Shown in pieces: positions 9,300-17,436 of a stretch of DNA of 64,000 bases (its first letter is position 1; each line of letters starts with the position of its first letter). This DNA is from CAZUMW01 sp964621615. Its GTDB lineage: Bacteria; Desulfobacterota; WTBG01; CAIYCZ01; CAIRTM01. Under the pieces are notes generated by a model. It did not search any database. It worked only from the letters and a program-made list of their open reading frames with translations, and had not been told where the DNA came from. The stretch lies in the NCBI GenBank assembly GCA_964621615.1, contig CAZUMW010000018.1, positions 1-64,000 on the forward strand, written 5' to 3'. A program made the position numbers and the translations under genes.

Positions 9300-10265
9300 A
9301 TGTCCTTCAAAAAGATACCGCTGATATTTCGTTTCTGCAGGCTGCTGAAAAAGCTGCACCTGAATCACTCTGCTGCCTATATCTTTCTGGTAAAACTCTG
9401 CGCGCCCGATACAGATGCAGCCGTTGCATCGCTGGCATCAGGCAAGCCATTCCTGATTGTCAGCACCGGCAGAACCGGAACGAAATGGCTTTCGACACTG
9501 CTTAATCATGCGCCCGGCGCATGCGTGATGCACGAGCCCGTACCGCGCGAGCAGGAGCGGCTCCTGCTCGCGATTGGCAATCCCGGCGCAGCACGGAGCT
9601 ATCTTAGTGATTTCCGCTTAAGAGAAATGGCGCTGCGGATCAGCGATGAACGCCCGGAGGTGTACGGAGAAGTAAACAGCACGCTGCGCTTTCATATCGA
9701 CGCGCTGAAGGAAATGGTTCCGGGGCTGCGCATCATACATCTGGTGCGGGACGGCAGGGATGTAATCCGCTCAATTCTGAACCGCAGATTCGCCAGGCGC
9801 TCCCGCTCGTCCATGGAAAACATCAGGCCTCCTGCCGTGGATGACTACACGGCCCGGTGGGATTCTCTATCCGCGTTTGAAAAGCTGTGCTGGGGGTGGC
9901 AGTACGAAAACAGGCGCATGCGCCGCAGCGCAGGCCTTCAGGCGCGCTTTGAAGATATCACGGCCTCATATGAGCTTTTTAATCGCCAGATTCTTGCCCC
10001 GCTGGGGCTGTTCATACCTGAGCGCCTGTGGCGCAGCTCCGTTGATCAGCCCGAAAACAAAACAAAATCATTTCTTGTTGCCCCGTGGGAGGACTGGACA
10101 CGCGAGCAGCAGCGGCAATTTGAAGAAATATGCGGCGAGGAAATGACGCAGTATGGATACAGCGTGCGGACCCGCAGAATTCGCGCCTTTCGCACGGGGT
10201 ATGTTCAGGGAGTGGGGAATCACAAGCCGGCGGCGCCCGGAGAATGCCATAATCAGGAGCAGTAG
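9300..10265 (+). CDS. Sulfotransferase-family protein
   Basis: The 321-residue protein has the PAPS-dependent sulfotransferase signatures: the 5'-phosphosulfate-binding loop LIVSTGRTGTKWLSTLLN (about residues 54-71) and the 3'-phosphate-binding element LVRDGRDVIRSILNRRF (about 147-163). It should transfer sulfate from PAPS to a carbohydrate or other hydroxyl acceptor; none is obvious nearby. GGAG lies 7 bases before the ATG. Its last 13 bases overlap the convergent hydrolase gene tail to tail. Confidence 0.85.
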   Translation: MSFKKIPLIFRFCRLLKKLHLNHSAAYIFLVKLCAPDTDAAVASLASGKPFLIVSTGRTGTKWLSTLLNHAPGACVMHEPVPREQERLLLAIGNPGAARSYLSDFRLREMALRISDERPEVYGEVNSTLRFHIDALKEMVPGLRIIHLVRDGRDVIRSILNRRFARRSRSSMENIRPPAVDDYTARWDSLSAFEKLCWGWQYENRRMRRSAGLQARFEDITASYELFNRQILAPLGLFIPERLWRSSVDQPENKTKSFLVAPWEDWTREQQRQFEEICGEEMTQYGYSVRTRRIRAFRTGYVQGVGNHKPAAPGECHNQEQ

Positions 10266-11029
10266 CGCTTCATATCGGCAAGCGCCGGAAACGCGCTCCT
10301 GGCATCAGCCGCATCATCCGGATTAAAGCTGCCTATAACGCACTCCTCTTCAGAGCCGCCGCTGCACACAATATTACCCTGCGGATCGATAATTGCAGAG
10401 CCTCCGTCATAGGCTGTGCCGTACCCGTCAGTGCCCCTGCAGTTTACCGCCACGATAAAACACTGATTTTCTATCGCGCGGGCGCGCAGCAGCACGTCCC
10501 AGTGCCCGCTGCGGCCGGCTGGCCAGTTTGCAATCACAAAAATCGCTGAAACGCGCCGGGCGACCTCTCTGAACACTTCAGGAAAGCGAAGGTCGTAGCA
10601 AATAAACAAGCCGGCCGCCACCCCGTCAAGCGCAAAGGTAACCGGCGCATCTCCCGGCTCAAACACCGCATCCTCGCCGGCCGGCGAAAAGGGATGCATT
10701 TTGACGTACCGCGCACGCAGATTCCCCTGACGGTCAAAAACAACCCCGGCGTTCTGCGGCCGCCCGCTTCTTGAGCTTTTTGAGCCATAGCCTGCGATCA
10801 GGTTAAGATTATTGCGCTGCGCCAGGCCTGAAAGGGCGTGAAAGGTTTCGCCGTGCTCGCTCTCATCCAGCGCTTCTGCATTAAGCGTACAGCCGCTGGT
10901 GAACATCTCCGGCAAAACGGCAACATCGCACCCATCCGCTGAAGCCTGCTGAATCAGCGGCACTATTTTCCGAAGGTTCCCCGGGCGGTCCTCCCAGTTT
11001 ATGTCAAGCTGCAGCAGCGCTGTTTTCAT
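10253..11029 (-). CDS. Carbon-nitrogen hydrolase, omega-amidase-like
   Basis: The 258-residue protein is a complete nitrilase-superfamily hydrolase with catalytic Glu41 (VAVLPEMF), Lys110 (RYVKMHPF) and Cys144 (FICYDLRFPEVFR). The MHPFSPAGED and YDLRFPE motifs match omega-amidases (Nit2/YafV type), which hydrolyse alpha-ketoglutaramate or alpha-ketosuccinamate to the keto acid and ammonia as metabolite repair. It converges on the sulfotransferase gene with a 13-base overlap. Confidence 0.88.
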   Translation of the reverse strand: MKTALLQLDINWEDRPGNLRKIVPLIQQASADGCDVAVLPEMFTSGCTLNAEALDESEHGETFHALSGLAQRNNLNLIAGYGSKSSRSGRPQNAGVVFDRQGNLRARYVKMHPFSPAGEDAVFEPGDAPVTFALDGVAAGLFICYDLRFPEVFREVARRVSAIFVIANWPAGRSGHWDVLLRARAIENQCFIVAVNCRGTDGYGTAYDGGSAIIDPQGNIVCSGGSEEECVIGSFNPDDAADARSAFPALADMKRYCS

Positions 11030-11203
11030 ATAAAGTTACCCCCTGCAGAAACCGAAACTATATGTATCAGAAGCTGCTCAGATATGACATGAAAATGTTA
11101 ACCGCACAGAACAGCTTTTGTACACATCTATAGCATACGAATCCGGTATGCTCAACACAAACACCGGGCTTCACAAAAACACACTATGAGCAGGAGGTCG
11201 ACA

Positions 11204-12334
11204 ATGGGCAGCAATAACATTATTTTTCTCGAGCTGATTGAATGGTTTGATGAGAGCGGCAAAGAAATAGTGCACCGCATCCCTGAACAGGGATCCGGTG
11301 AAATCAAATACGGCGCGCAGCTTGTCGTCCGCGAAAGTCAGTCGGCGGTATTTTTCTACAGCGGCAAAGCCTATGATGCATTCCCGCCGGGCCGCTTTAC
11401 GCTGCGCACAGCCAACCTTCCGATTTTAAACAAAGTTATGGGCATTCCCTGGGGGCTCAGCAGCCCCCTGCGCGCTGAAGTGTTCCTGGTTAACATGAAA
11501 GTGTTTCCCGATCTGAAGTGGGGAACCAGAGACCCGGTTGCGTTTAAAGACAGCAAGCTCGGCCTTGTTCGGCTCAGAGCGTTCGGCGTGTTCAATATCA
11601 GGGTTCTTCAGCCTGTTCTTTTTATAAACTCGCTGGTCGGAACGCGCGGCGCATACAGCACGGAAGAGATAGAGCAGTACCTCAGCCGGGTGATTGTTTC
11701 CCGCTTCAACGATTATCTGGGCGAGCACCTCGACAGCATTCTTAATCTTCCCGGGCGCTACAACGATATCGCCGACGGCCTGCAGCGCTGCCTTGAACGC
11801 GATTTCAGCCATTTCGGCCTGGCGCTGCAGAACCTTTATATCAATGCCATCACGCCGCCGCCGGAAGTTCAGCAGGCTATAGACGACAAAAGCAGAATGA
11901 ATATTTTTGATGACCTTGACAGGCTCATGAAAATGAAAGCGGCCATGGCCTTTGAAAAAGCCTCCGAGGCGGATGGAAGCGCCGGAGCCGGCATGGGGCT
12001 GGGGGCCGGCTTTATGATGCCGGCAATGTTCAGCGGGATGTTTCGGCAGCAGCCGCAGGAAGCCGCCGAAAACAGCGCAGAAACTGCCGCCTGCCCGGAC
12101 TGTCACAACCCGGTAGCGGCGGACGCCCGCTTCTGTCCGGCCTGCGGCCATCAGCTGCTGGTGGTTCATCAGTGCGCAGGATGCGGAAAAAATCTGCCGC
12201 CGAAAGCGCGGTTCTGCCCGCAGTGCGGCCGGCCGGCCGAACAAAAGCCGCAGGATGCGGTATGCCCGCAGTGCGGCAGCATAAATCTTCCCGGTTCTGT
12301 TTTCTGCAACCAGTGCGGTGAGCGCCTTGAATAA
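11204..12334 (+). CDS. SPFH-domain protein with C-terminal double zinc ribbons
   Basis: Residues 1-250 form an SPFH/band-7-like domain of the YdjI (virion-core-protein-like) type: MGSNNIIFLELIEWFDESG, QLVVRESQSAVFFYSGKA, TLRTANLPIL, and the C-terminal helix ALQNLYINAITPPPEVQQAID. A Gly/Met-rich linker follows, and then zinc ribbons made of CPDCH...CPACG, CAGCG...CPQCG and CPQCG...CNQCG. In Bacillus subtilis YdjI works with a zinc-ribbon partner and a PspA-like protein at the membrane. The downstream gene here also has a zinc ribbon and overlaps by 17 bases. Start chosen at 11204 for its AGGAGG at 11192-11197. Confidence 0.88.
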   Translation: MGSNNIIFLELIEWFDESGKEIVHRIPEQGSGEIKYGAQLVVRESQSAVFFYSGKAYDAFPPGRFTLRTANLPILNKVMGIPWGLSSPLRAEVFLVNMKVFPDLKWGTRDPVAFKDSKLGLVRLRAFGVFNIRVLQPVLFINSLVGTRGAYSTEEIEQYLSRVIVSRFNDYLGEHLDSILNLPGRYNDIADGLQRCLERDFSHFGLALQNLYINAITPPPEVQQAIDDKSRMNIFDDLDRLMKMKAAMAFEKASEADGSAGAGMGLGAGFMMPAMFSGMFRQQPQEAAENSAETAACPDCHNPVAADARFCPACGHQLLVVHQCAGCGKNLPPKARFCPQCGRPAEQKPQDAVCPQCGSINLPGSVFCNQCGERLE

Positions 12335-13568
12335 GGGATTTACCGTACATCATCAATGCCCGCAGTGCGGCGCACCCTTGGCGCTCGATGAGGCCGATCG
12401 GGTTATCAGCTGCGCCTACTGCCGGGTCCGGATAATGCTGACCGCTCAAGAGGGCTTCAGCTACATCATTTCCCCTCACGATCCGGCGCAGGATATCGTG
12501 TATGCACCGTACCTGCGGTTCAAGGGGCTTGCGTTCACCTGTGCAGGCTCATCCGTTACATCGCGTGTGGTGGACAGAAACATCACAGCGCTCAAAGCAG
12601 CGCCGTTTCCATACTCGCTTGGCATGCGGCCGCAGGCGCTGCGCCTGCGCATCCTCACCGCCGGGGACACACATGCATTAATACAGCCGGACAGGTCCCG
12701 GGATGAAATGCTTGAAGCCATGCAGGGACAAACAGCGAAACACATGGCGCGAAGCAATGCGCATTTTATTGACTACATCGGCGACACCGAAAGCATTATC
12801 TACGCACCGTTTATACTTCAGGGCAGCACACTGGTTGATGCTGTGACCAACCGGCCTGTACCCGCGCACAAAACATTACCGGAGGGATGCGTATCCGCAA
12901 AAGAAGAGACGCGGCCACCGGCATCGATCACGTTTATTGCCACGGTATGCCCGCACTGCGGGTGGGACATGACCGGGGCGCGGGAAAGCTGCGTGCTGCT
13001 GTGCCCGCAGTGCTGCTCGGCATGGTCTCCGCACGGCAGCTCGTTCCGCAGGGTTTCCTATGATATTTATTCACATCAGGACAATGCCGGAATCTGCTAT
13101 ATCCCTTTCTGGAAAATGCAGGCCGGTATCAGCAATCCAGATCTGCATACGTACGGGGATTTAATTCGATTCTCATGCCTTCCCAAAGCGGCCACCGGCT
13201 CCCATCAGGCACAGCCGGTGCACTTCTGGTGCCCCGCATTCAAAATACGGCCCCGGCTTTTCATGCGCCTGTCCCGGCAGCTTACTGCGCTGCAGCCCGG
13301 GGGTGAGAACGACATCCGGCAGCGCGGCAGGCGCCTTTTACCGGTGACGCTGCCCCCGTCGGAAGCGGCACAGGCCATTCGGGTAACGCTATGTGCGCTG
13401 GCGGCAAAAAAGCGGGAGGCATATCCTCTTCTCGCCCGGGCGCATATCTCCCTCAAAGCCCGGCAGCTGACATTTATCCCCTTCAGCATTCAGGGCAGCT
13501 ATTTTGTCAGCACATCGGCACATCTGAGCATCAGCCGGGCCGCGCTCGACATAGGAAAAAACTTGTAG
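12318..13568 (+). CDS. Zinc-ribbon protein partnered with the SPFH gene
   Basis: The 416-residue protein begins with a TFIIB-like zinc ribbon (CPQCGAPLALDEADRVISCAYC) and has a second one in the middle (CPHCGWDMT...CPQCC, about residues 212-235). Between and after them are repeated beta segments of the form IVYAPYLRFKG, IIYAPFILQGS and ICYIPFWKMQA, which look like three copies of one module. I do not recognise a named family beyond zinc-ribbon proteins paired with YdjI-type SPFH genes. Starts at GTG inside the SPFH gene, implying translational coupling. No membrane segment is evident. Confidence 0.75.
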   Translation: MSALNKGFTVHHQCPQCGAPLALDEADRVISCAYCRVRIMLTAQEGFSYIISPHDPAQDIVYAPYLRFKGLAFTCAGSSVTSRVVDRNITALKAAPFPYSLGMRPQALRLRILTAGDTHALIQPDRSRDEMLEAMQGQTAKHMARSNAHFIDYIGDTESIIYAPFILQGSTLVDAVTNRPVPAHKTLPEGCVSAKEETRPPASITFIATVCPHCGWDMTGARESCVLLCPQCCSAWSPHGSSFRRVSYDIYSHQDNAGICYIPFWKMQAGISNPDLHTYGDLIRFSCLPKAATGSHQAQPVHFWCPAFKIRPRLFMRLSRQLTALQPGGENDIRQRGRRLLPVTLPPSEAAQAIRVTLCALAAKKREAYPLLARAHISLKARQLTFIPFSIQGSYFVSTSAHLSISRAALDIGKNL

Positions 13569-13577
13569 CGGGGATGA

Positions 13578-14921
13578 TCACTGTTCGCGGATGATGCGTG
13601 TATCGGATATGCCGGTTTCGGAAACAAATGCCTTCTGAGCGCGGCGGGCATTTTTGCGGGTCGAAAAGGGGCCAAACGCAACGCGGTACCAGGTTCCCTG
13701 TGCCGGCAAATCAACGGCCCTGATGCGTATCGGATAGCCGAAGCGGCGCAGCCGCTCAGCCTGCCGGGAAGCGTTCGACTCCTTGCGGTATGAATATGTG
13801 CTGACAAAATACCCGGAATGCGGGGGTGCGATGCCGCCGGCACGGCCGGAAGGCACAGAATGACGGGTTTCCGGAAACTCTGCATCAGCAGCGTCGCTCA
13901 CCGTATCGTCGATTCCGCCCCCGCTCTCCACTGCGGGAGACTGAAAATCGGGGCGGGCGGCTTCGGGTGCAGCGCTTGAGGCGCCTTCAGTTCCTTCTGC
14001 AGGCCTATCTGCAGAAAGCGGCCCGCCTTCGCCGGTTTCCAGCTCAAAAACCGCAGCCGGATCCGGCGGTTTTTCCGGGGGCGCGACAAAAATGAAACGG
14101 GTAACCGCCAGATAGCCCGCAACCAGAAGCACAAACAGCAGCACCAGAGACCCGTATCGAGAAATGGCTGCATATTTAGTACGCTCTTTCCTGACGCGGC
14201 CGGGGCCTGTGCCGCTGTCAGATGCGTATGCATGCCCGGGCTGCTGCTGACCATCCGCCAGCCCCTGATTGTAGGAGTGGGGTATCTGCATCGGCGGCTC
14301 ATCTTCTTCGGCGCCGCTGCCCTCCTCACGGGCAATCAGGGCAGAGCCGGCGGTGGAGCTCACATCATCCGTCACGGCCGTCTCACGCGCACTCCCCTCG
14401 GCGGTCTTCCGGCTGCATGCCTTTTTTTCACTCTTAGCGTCAAGTGCTTTTTTTAGTGAGGGGGTGACCGGTTCCGATGCGCCGGCGCTGTCGGGCCCCT
14501 GCCCCTCAGGTGTATCTGCCGGCCGCCCGGTATCTGGCGGGCTTTTTTCATACGGATCGTGAGCGGGAGAATTGTCCTGCGCGTTTTCCCCGGATGTGAC
14601 CATATCAAAAACATCAAAGGGATCTATTTCAGCATTCAGCTTTTGCGCAAGATCAAAGCCGGTATCACCGGAAGAAAAGCTGCCCGGATCAACGGGGCTG
14701 TTATCAGGCTCCGGCGCAATTGTTCGTCCCGGGCTTTCCTCACGCCCCTCATCTTCAAGCTTTACACCCTCAAAATCGCGTTTCACGTCCTCTATTAAAC
14801 CGGAAAGATCCCGGCCCTGCTCACCGCATTCAGCGCACCCCGCCCCGCACACAGGGCACTGTGATATCGCGTCATCAAAAAATTCCTTTCGGCACACCGG
14901 GCAATATTTTTTTGGTTTCAT
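13578..14921 (-). CDS. Zinc-ribbon / transmembrane / SPOR-domain protein (paralogue 1)
   Basis: The N-terminus is a zinc ribbon (CPVCRKEFFDDAISQCPVC) followed by an acidic, low-complexity stretch. One membrane helix follows (YGSLVLLFVLLVAGYLAVTR), then a Pro/Ala/Glu-rich linker and a C-terminal SPOR domain (GYFVSTYSYRKESNASRQAE to the end). SPOR domains bind denuded peptidoglycan glycans at division sites, so the topology should be cytoplasmic zinc ribbon, inner-membrane anchor and periplasmic SPOR. The next gene upstream has the same architecture, so the pair arose by duplication. The ATG at 14921 begins the conserved ribbon; a start at 14975 is possible but lacks a ribosome-binding site. 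Confidence 0.8.
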   Translation of the reverse strand: MKPKKYCPVCRKEFFDDAISQCPVCGAGCAECGEQGRDLSGLIEDVKRDFEGVKLEDEGREESPGRTIAPEPDNSPVDPGSFSSGDTGFDLAQKLNAEIDPFDVFDMVTSGENAQDNSPAHDPYEKSPPDTGRPADTPEGQGPDSAGASEPVTPSLKKALDAKSEKKACSRKTAEGSARETAVTDDVSSTAGSALIAREEGSGAEEDEPPMQIPHSYNQGLADGQQQPGHAYASDSGTGPGRVRKERTKYAAISRYGSLVLLFVLLVAGYLAVTRFIFVAPPEKPPDPAAVFELETGEGGPLSADRPAEGTEGASSAAPEAARPDFQSPAVESGGGIDDTVSDAADAEFPETRHSVPSGRAGGIAPPHSGYFVSTYSYRKESNASRQAERLRRFGYPIRIRAVDLPAQGTWYRVAFGPFSTRKNARRAQKAFVSETGISDTRIIREQ

Positions 14922-14984
14922 GTCATATCCGATCGGAATAACGGCAGGCGTGCTGCTCTTAATGGAGCCTGGCATGCTTTTTTA

Positions 14985-16574
14985 TTATCGCTTCCGCAGC
15001 AGCAGGGTGTTCTGCACCATGGGCAGCCGCGCAAGCTCACGCTGCGCAGCCTCTGCAGCGGCACGTGATTCAAACCGTCCAACCTTTACCCGGTGCCATA
15101 CGCCCGCCTCGTTCAGATCAATAGATTCAACATAGGCATCAAAGCCCGCTGACTGCAGGCGCCGGGACTGCTCCTGTGCATTTTCGATATTTCTAAACGA
15201 GTGAACATGCACCGAATACCTGGCTGCTGTATCCCGGGAAGCCGGAACAACGCTTACGCCGGCTTCCTTTGGCAGCTCCGGCTCCCCGGTGCCGGCTTCA
15301 GCGGCCCGGTCCGGCTCGGCAACAGGGCTCTGTGCAGCGGGCTGCACAGAGCCCTGCGCTGGAATCCGCTCTTCAGGCTCCGGCCGCGGCGGAGCACCGT
15401 TTGCTGTCTGCCGGGCCGCAGCTGTCGCATCCTGCTGGCTCCCGGTTTCTGACGGCGGCTCCCGGACCGCAGCTTTGTTTGCCGGTCGCTCCTTTCGAGC
15501 GGAAGCCGCCTGCTGCACATCATCCATACCGGAACCCGCCTGATGTGAGCGCGCCAAGGGCTCAACCGGCGGCTGCCGCACAACCGCCCTGCCGGGAGAG
15601 GAAAAATCCATCCTCTGAAATGTAACAGAGGCCGCCGCAATCAGCGCAGCGCCCGCCGCTGCAATCACGGCAGCATGCGCCCACTTTTTGCCGGCAGGTC
15701 TTTTCTTTTCAGGGTCGTGCCGTTCAAGCACCTCTTCAAGCTCAGCCTGCGTACTCTCAGCTGAGGCAGGCTCGGCCTCACCCGAAACCGGCGCTTCTTG
15801 ATCAGGCTCAGCGGTCTCATACCGCTGCTGAGCAGCCTCGCTCACCTCATCGATAGTCATCTCCTGAGCCGTTTCGGATTCAGGTTCTGCTCCGGCAGCA
15901 TCAGGCGCTTCATCGCCACACTCGAGGCATGCATTGAGCTCATGCTCCAGGTCAGCCTGCGGAGGGGGCTGGTCAGCGCGGTCAGCACCTTCCGCTGACT
16001 GTTCAGCCGGCTCTTCATCCTTTTCCCGGATCTGCCAATCAAATTCGGAGGCTTCCGGCTCACCGGCCTCTTGCTTTCCTGCTTGAGCATCAGCGCGCAG
16101 CTGCTCAAGAATCCGTATTTCCTCGTCGCTCAGGCCAAGCTCGCGCTCAAGCTCAAATATATCATCTGATGGATCGGGCTGCGTGCCGGGCGCTGCCTGC
16201 GCGGAACCGGCACCCCCGCTTTCCTGCTGATCCGGGGCCGGCGCCTCTCTATTCAGGAACTGCTCAAGATCATATCCCCCATCCTTATCTTCCTCATAAT
16301 CTTCACCGACGGAATCCTCATCCGCGCCTTTTTCAAGGTCGAGCACAAACCGGTGCTCGTCCTCTGCGTGCATATGCACGTCCTCTACGGATTCTATTTC
16401 ATCGAGATCTTTTTTTACGTCGGAAATCAAATCCTTGGCAGACCCCTGCTTCCGGCTTTCCTGCTGCTCAGGGATTTCCTGCACGTCAGGGCTTTCAACA
16501 AGCGGACCGCCGCAGATAGGGCATTCTGCCACATGCTGCTCTTTAATAATAAACTCACATCTTGGACAGTACAT
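14985..16574 (-). CDS. Zinc-ribbon / transmembrane / SPOR-domain protein (paralogue 2)
   Basis: Same order as its downstream neighbour: zinc ribbon at the start (MYCPRCEFIIKEQHVAECPI), an SAKDLISDVKKDLDEIE segment matching the GLIEDVKRDFEGVK of paralogue 1, and a very long acidic Glu/Ala/Gln-rich cytoplasmic region. One transmembrane helix follows (about 310-330, HAAVIAAAGAALIAAASV), then a disordered linker and a C-terminal SPOR domain. The length of the acidic region is unusual. Start at 16574 is supported by GAGG 5 bases upstream; an earlier start (16634) would put extra residues before the ribbon. 63 bases separate the two genes. Confidence 0.8.
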   Translation of the reverse strand: MYCPRCEFIIKEQHVAECPICGGPLVESPDVQEIPEQQESRKQGSAKDLISDVKKDLDEIESVEDVHMHAEDEHRFVLDLEKGADEDSVGEDYEEDKDGGYDLEQFLNREAPAPDQQESGGAGSAQAAPGTQPDPSDDIFELERELGLSDEEIRILEQLRADAQAGKQEAGEPEASEFDWQIREKDEEPAEQSAEGADRADQPPPQADLEHELNACLECGDEAPDAAGAEPESETAQEMTIDEVSEAAQQRYETAEPDQEAPVSGEAEPASAESTQAELEEVLERHDPEKKRPAGKKWAHAAVIAAAGAALIAAASVTFQRMDFSSPGRAVVRQPPVEPLARSHQAGSGMDDVQQAASARKERPANKAAVREPPSETGSQQDATAAARQTANGAPPRPEPEERIPAQGSVQPAAQSPVAEPDRAAEAGTGEPELPKEAGVSVVPASRDTAARYSVHVHSFRNIENAQEQSRRLQSAGFDAYVESIDLNEAGVWHRVKVGRFESRAAAEAAQRELARLPMVQNTLLLRKR

Positions 16575-16719
16575 AAAACCTCGCCCCCTTAGCCGGGACA
16601 CTGCATCTGCATATACCCGCTTCCGCGGCAGCACGGCCGGATCACGCTTATCAAGCCACCCCGCCGCTATCTTTTTAATATAATTAAATATGGAGTATAA
16701 ATCAATGTCGGAATAGCGC

Positions 16720-17397
16720 TTAAAAAGAGGCCGGCGCCCCGCTCTGCGAGCCCGGACACAGATGATTAATCATACAGCTGCCGCACTGCGGCTTCCGGGC
16801 GGTGCAAACAGCGCGCCCATGCTCAACCAGCATATAATTAATATCAATCCAGCACTCGCGCGGAACAATATTCATGAGATCCCGCTCAATTTTATCCGGG
16901 TTATCATGACGCGACAGCCCGAGCCGCTGTGAGATGCGCTTGACGTGTGTATCAACCGCTATCCCTTCCGCCCGGTTAAAGGCGCTGGAAAGAACTATAT
17001 TTGCCGTTTTTCTGGCAACGCCCGGCAGCGTGATCAGCCGGCTCATCGTGTCGGGCACGCTTCCGTTGAATTCATCACAGATCATTTTTGACGCGGCGAT
17101 AATATTTTTTGCCTTGTTCCGGTAAAACCCGGTTGACCTGATGTCGCGCTCAAGATCCTCCTGCCTCAGCCTCGCAAAATCCTCCGGGCCGGCAAACCGG
17201 GCAAACAGCGTTTCGGTAACCTCATTTACTTTTTTATCGGTACACTGCGCCGACAAAATGGTTGCGACCAGCAAATGAAACGGCGAGCTGAAACGAAGCA
17301 CTGTCCGGGGCGAGTCATAGCGCTGCCTGAGCAGGGAAATTATCGCTCTGACGCGGCGACCTTCAGCGTGATTCCGGCTGGAAGCTTTTGTGCTCAT
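16720..17397 (-). CDS. nth: Endonuclease III (DNA glycosylase/AP lyase)
   Basis: The 225-residue protein has the helix-hairpin-helix LPGVARKTANIVL with the catalytic Lys, the catalytic Asp in VDTHVKRISQRLGL and the C-terminal 4Fe-4S cluster motif C-x6-C-x2-C-x5-C (CTARKPQCGSCMINHLC). It removes oxidised pyrimidines in base-excision repair. Length is near the usual 210-225 residues. AAGGG sits 7 bases before the ATG. It lies 39 bases after nrdJ on the same strand. Confidence 0.96.
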   Translation of the reverse strand: MSTKASSRNHAEGRRVRAIISLLRQRYDSPRTVLRFSSPFHLLVATILSAQCTDKKVNEVTETLFARFAGPEDFARLRQEDLERDIRSTGFYRNKAKNIIAASKMICDEFNGSVPDTMSRLITLPGVARKTANIVLSSAFNRAEGIAVDTHVKRISQRLGLSRHDNPDKIERDLMNIVPRECWIDINYMLVEHGRAVCTARKPQCGSCMINHLCPGSQSGAPASF

Positions 17398-17436
17398 AGG
17401 TGCCCTTTCGCTGCATATCCGGCTGGTTAGGGGGTA

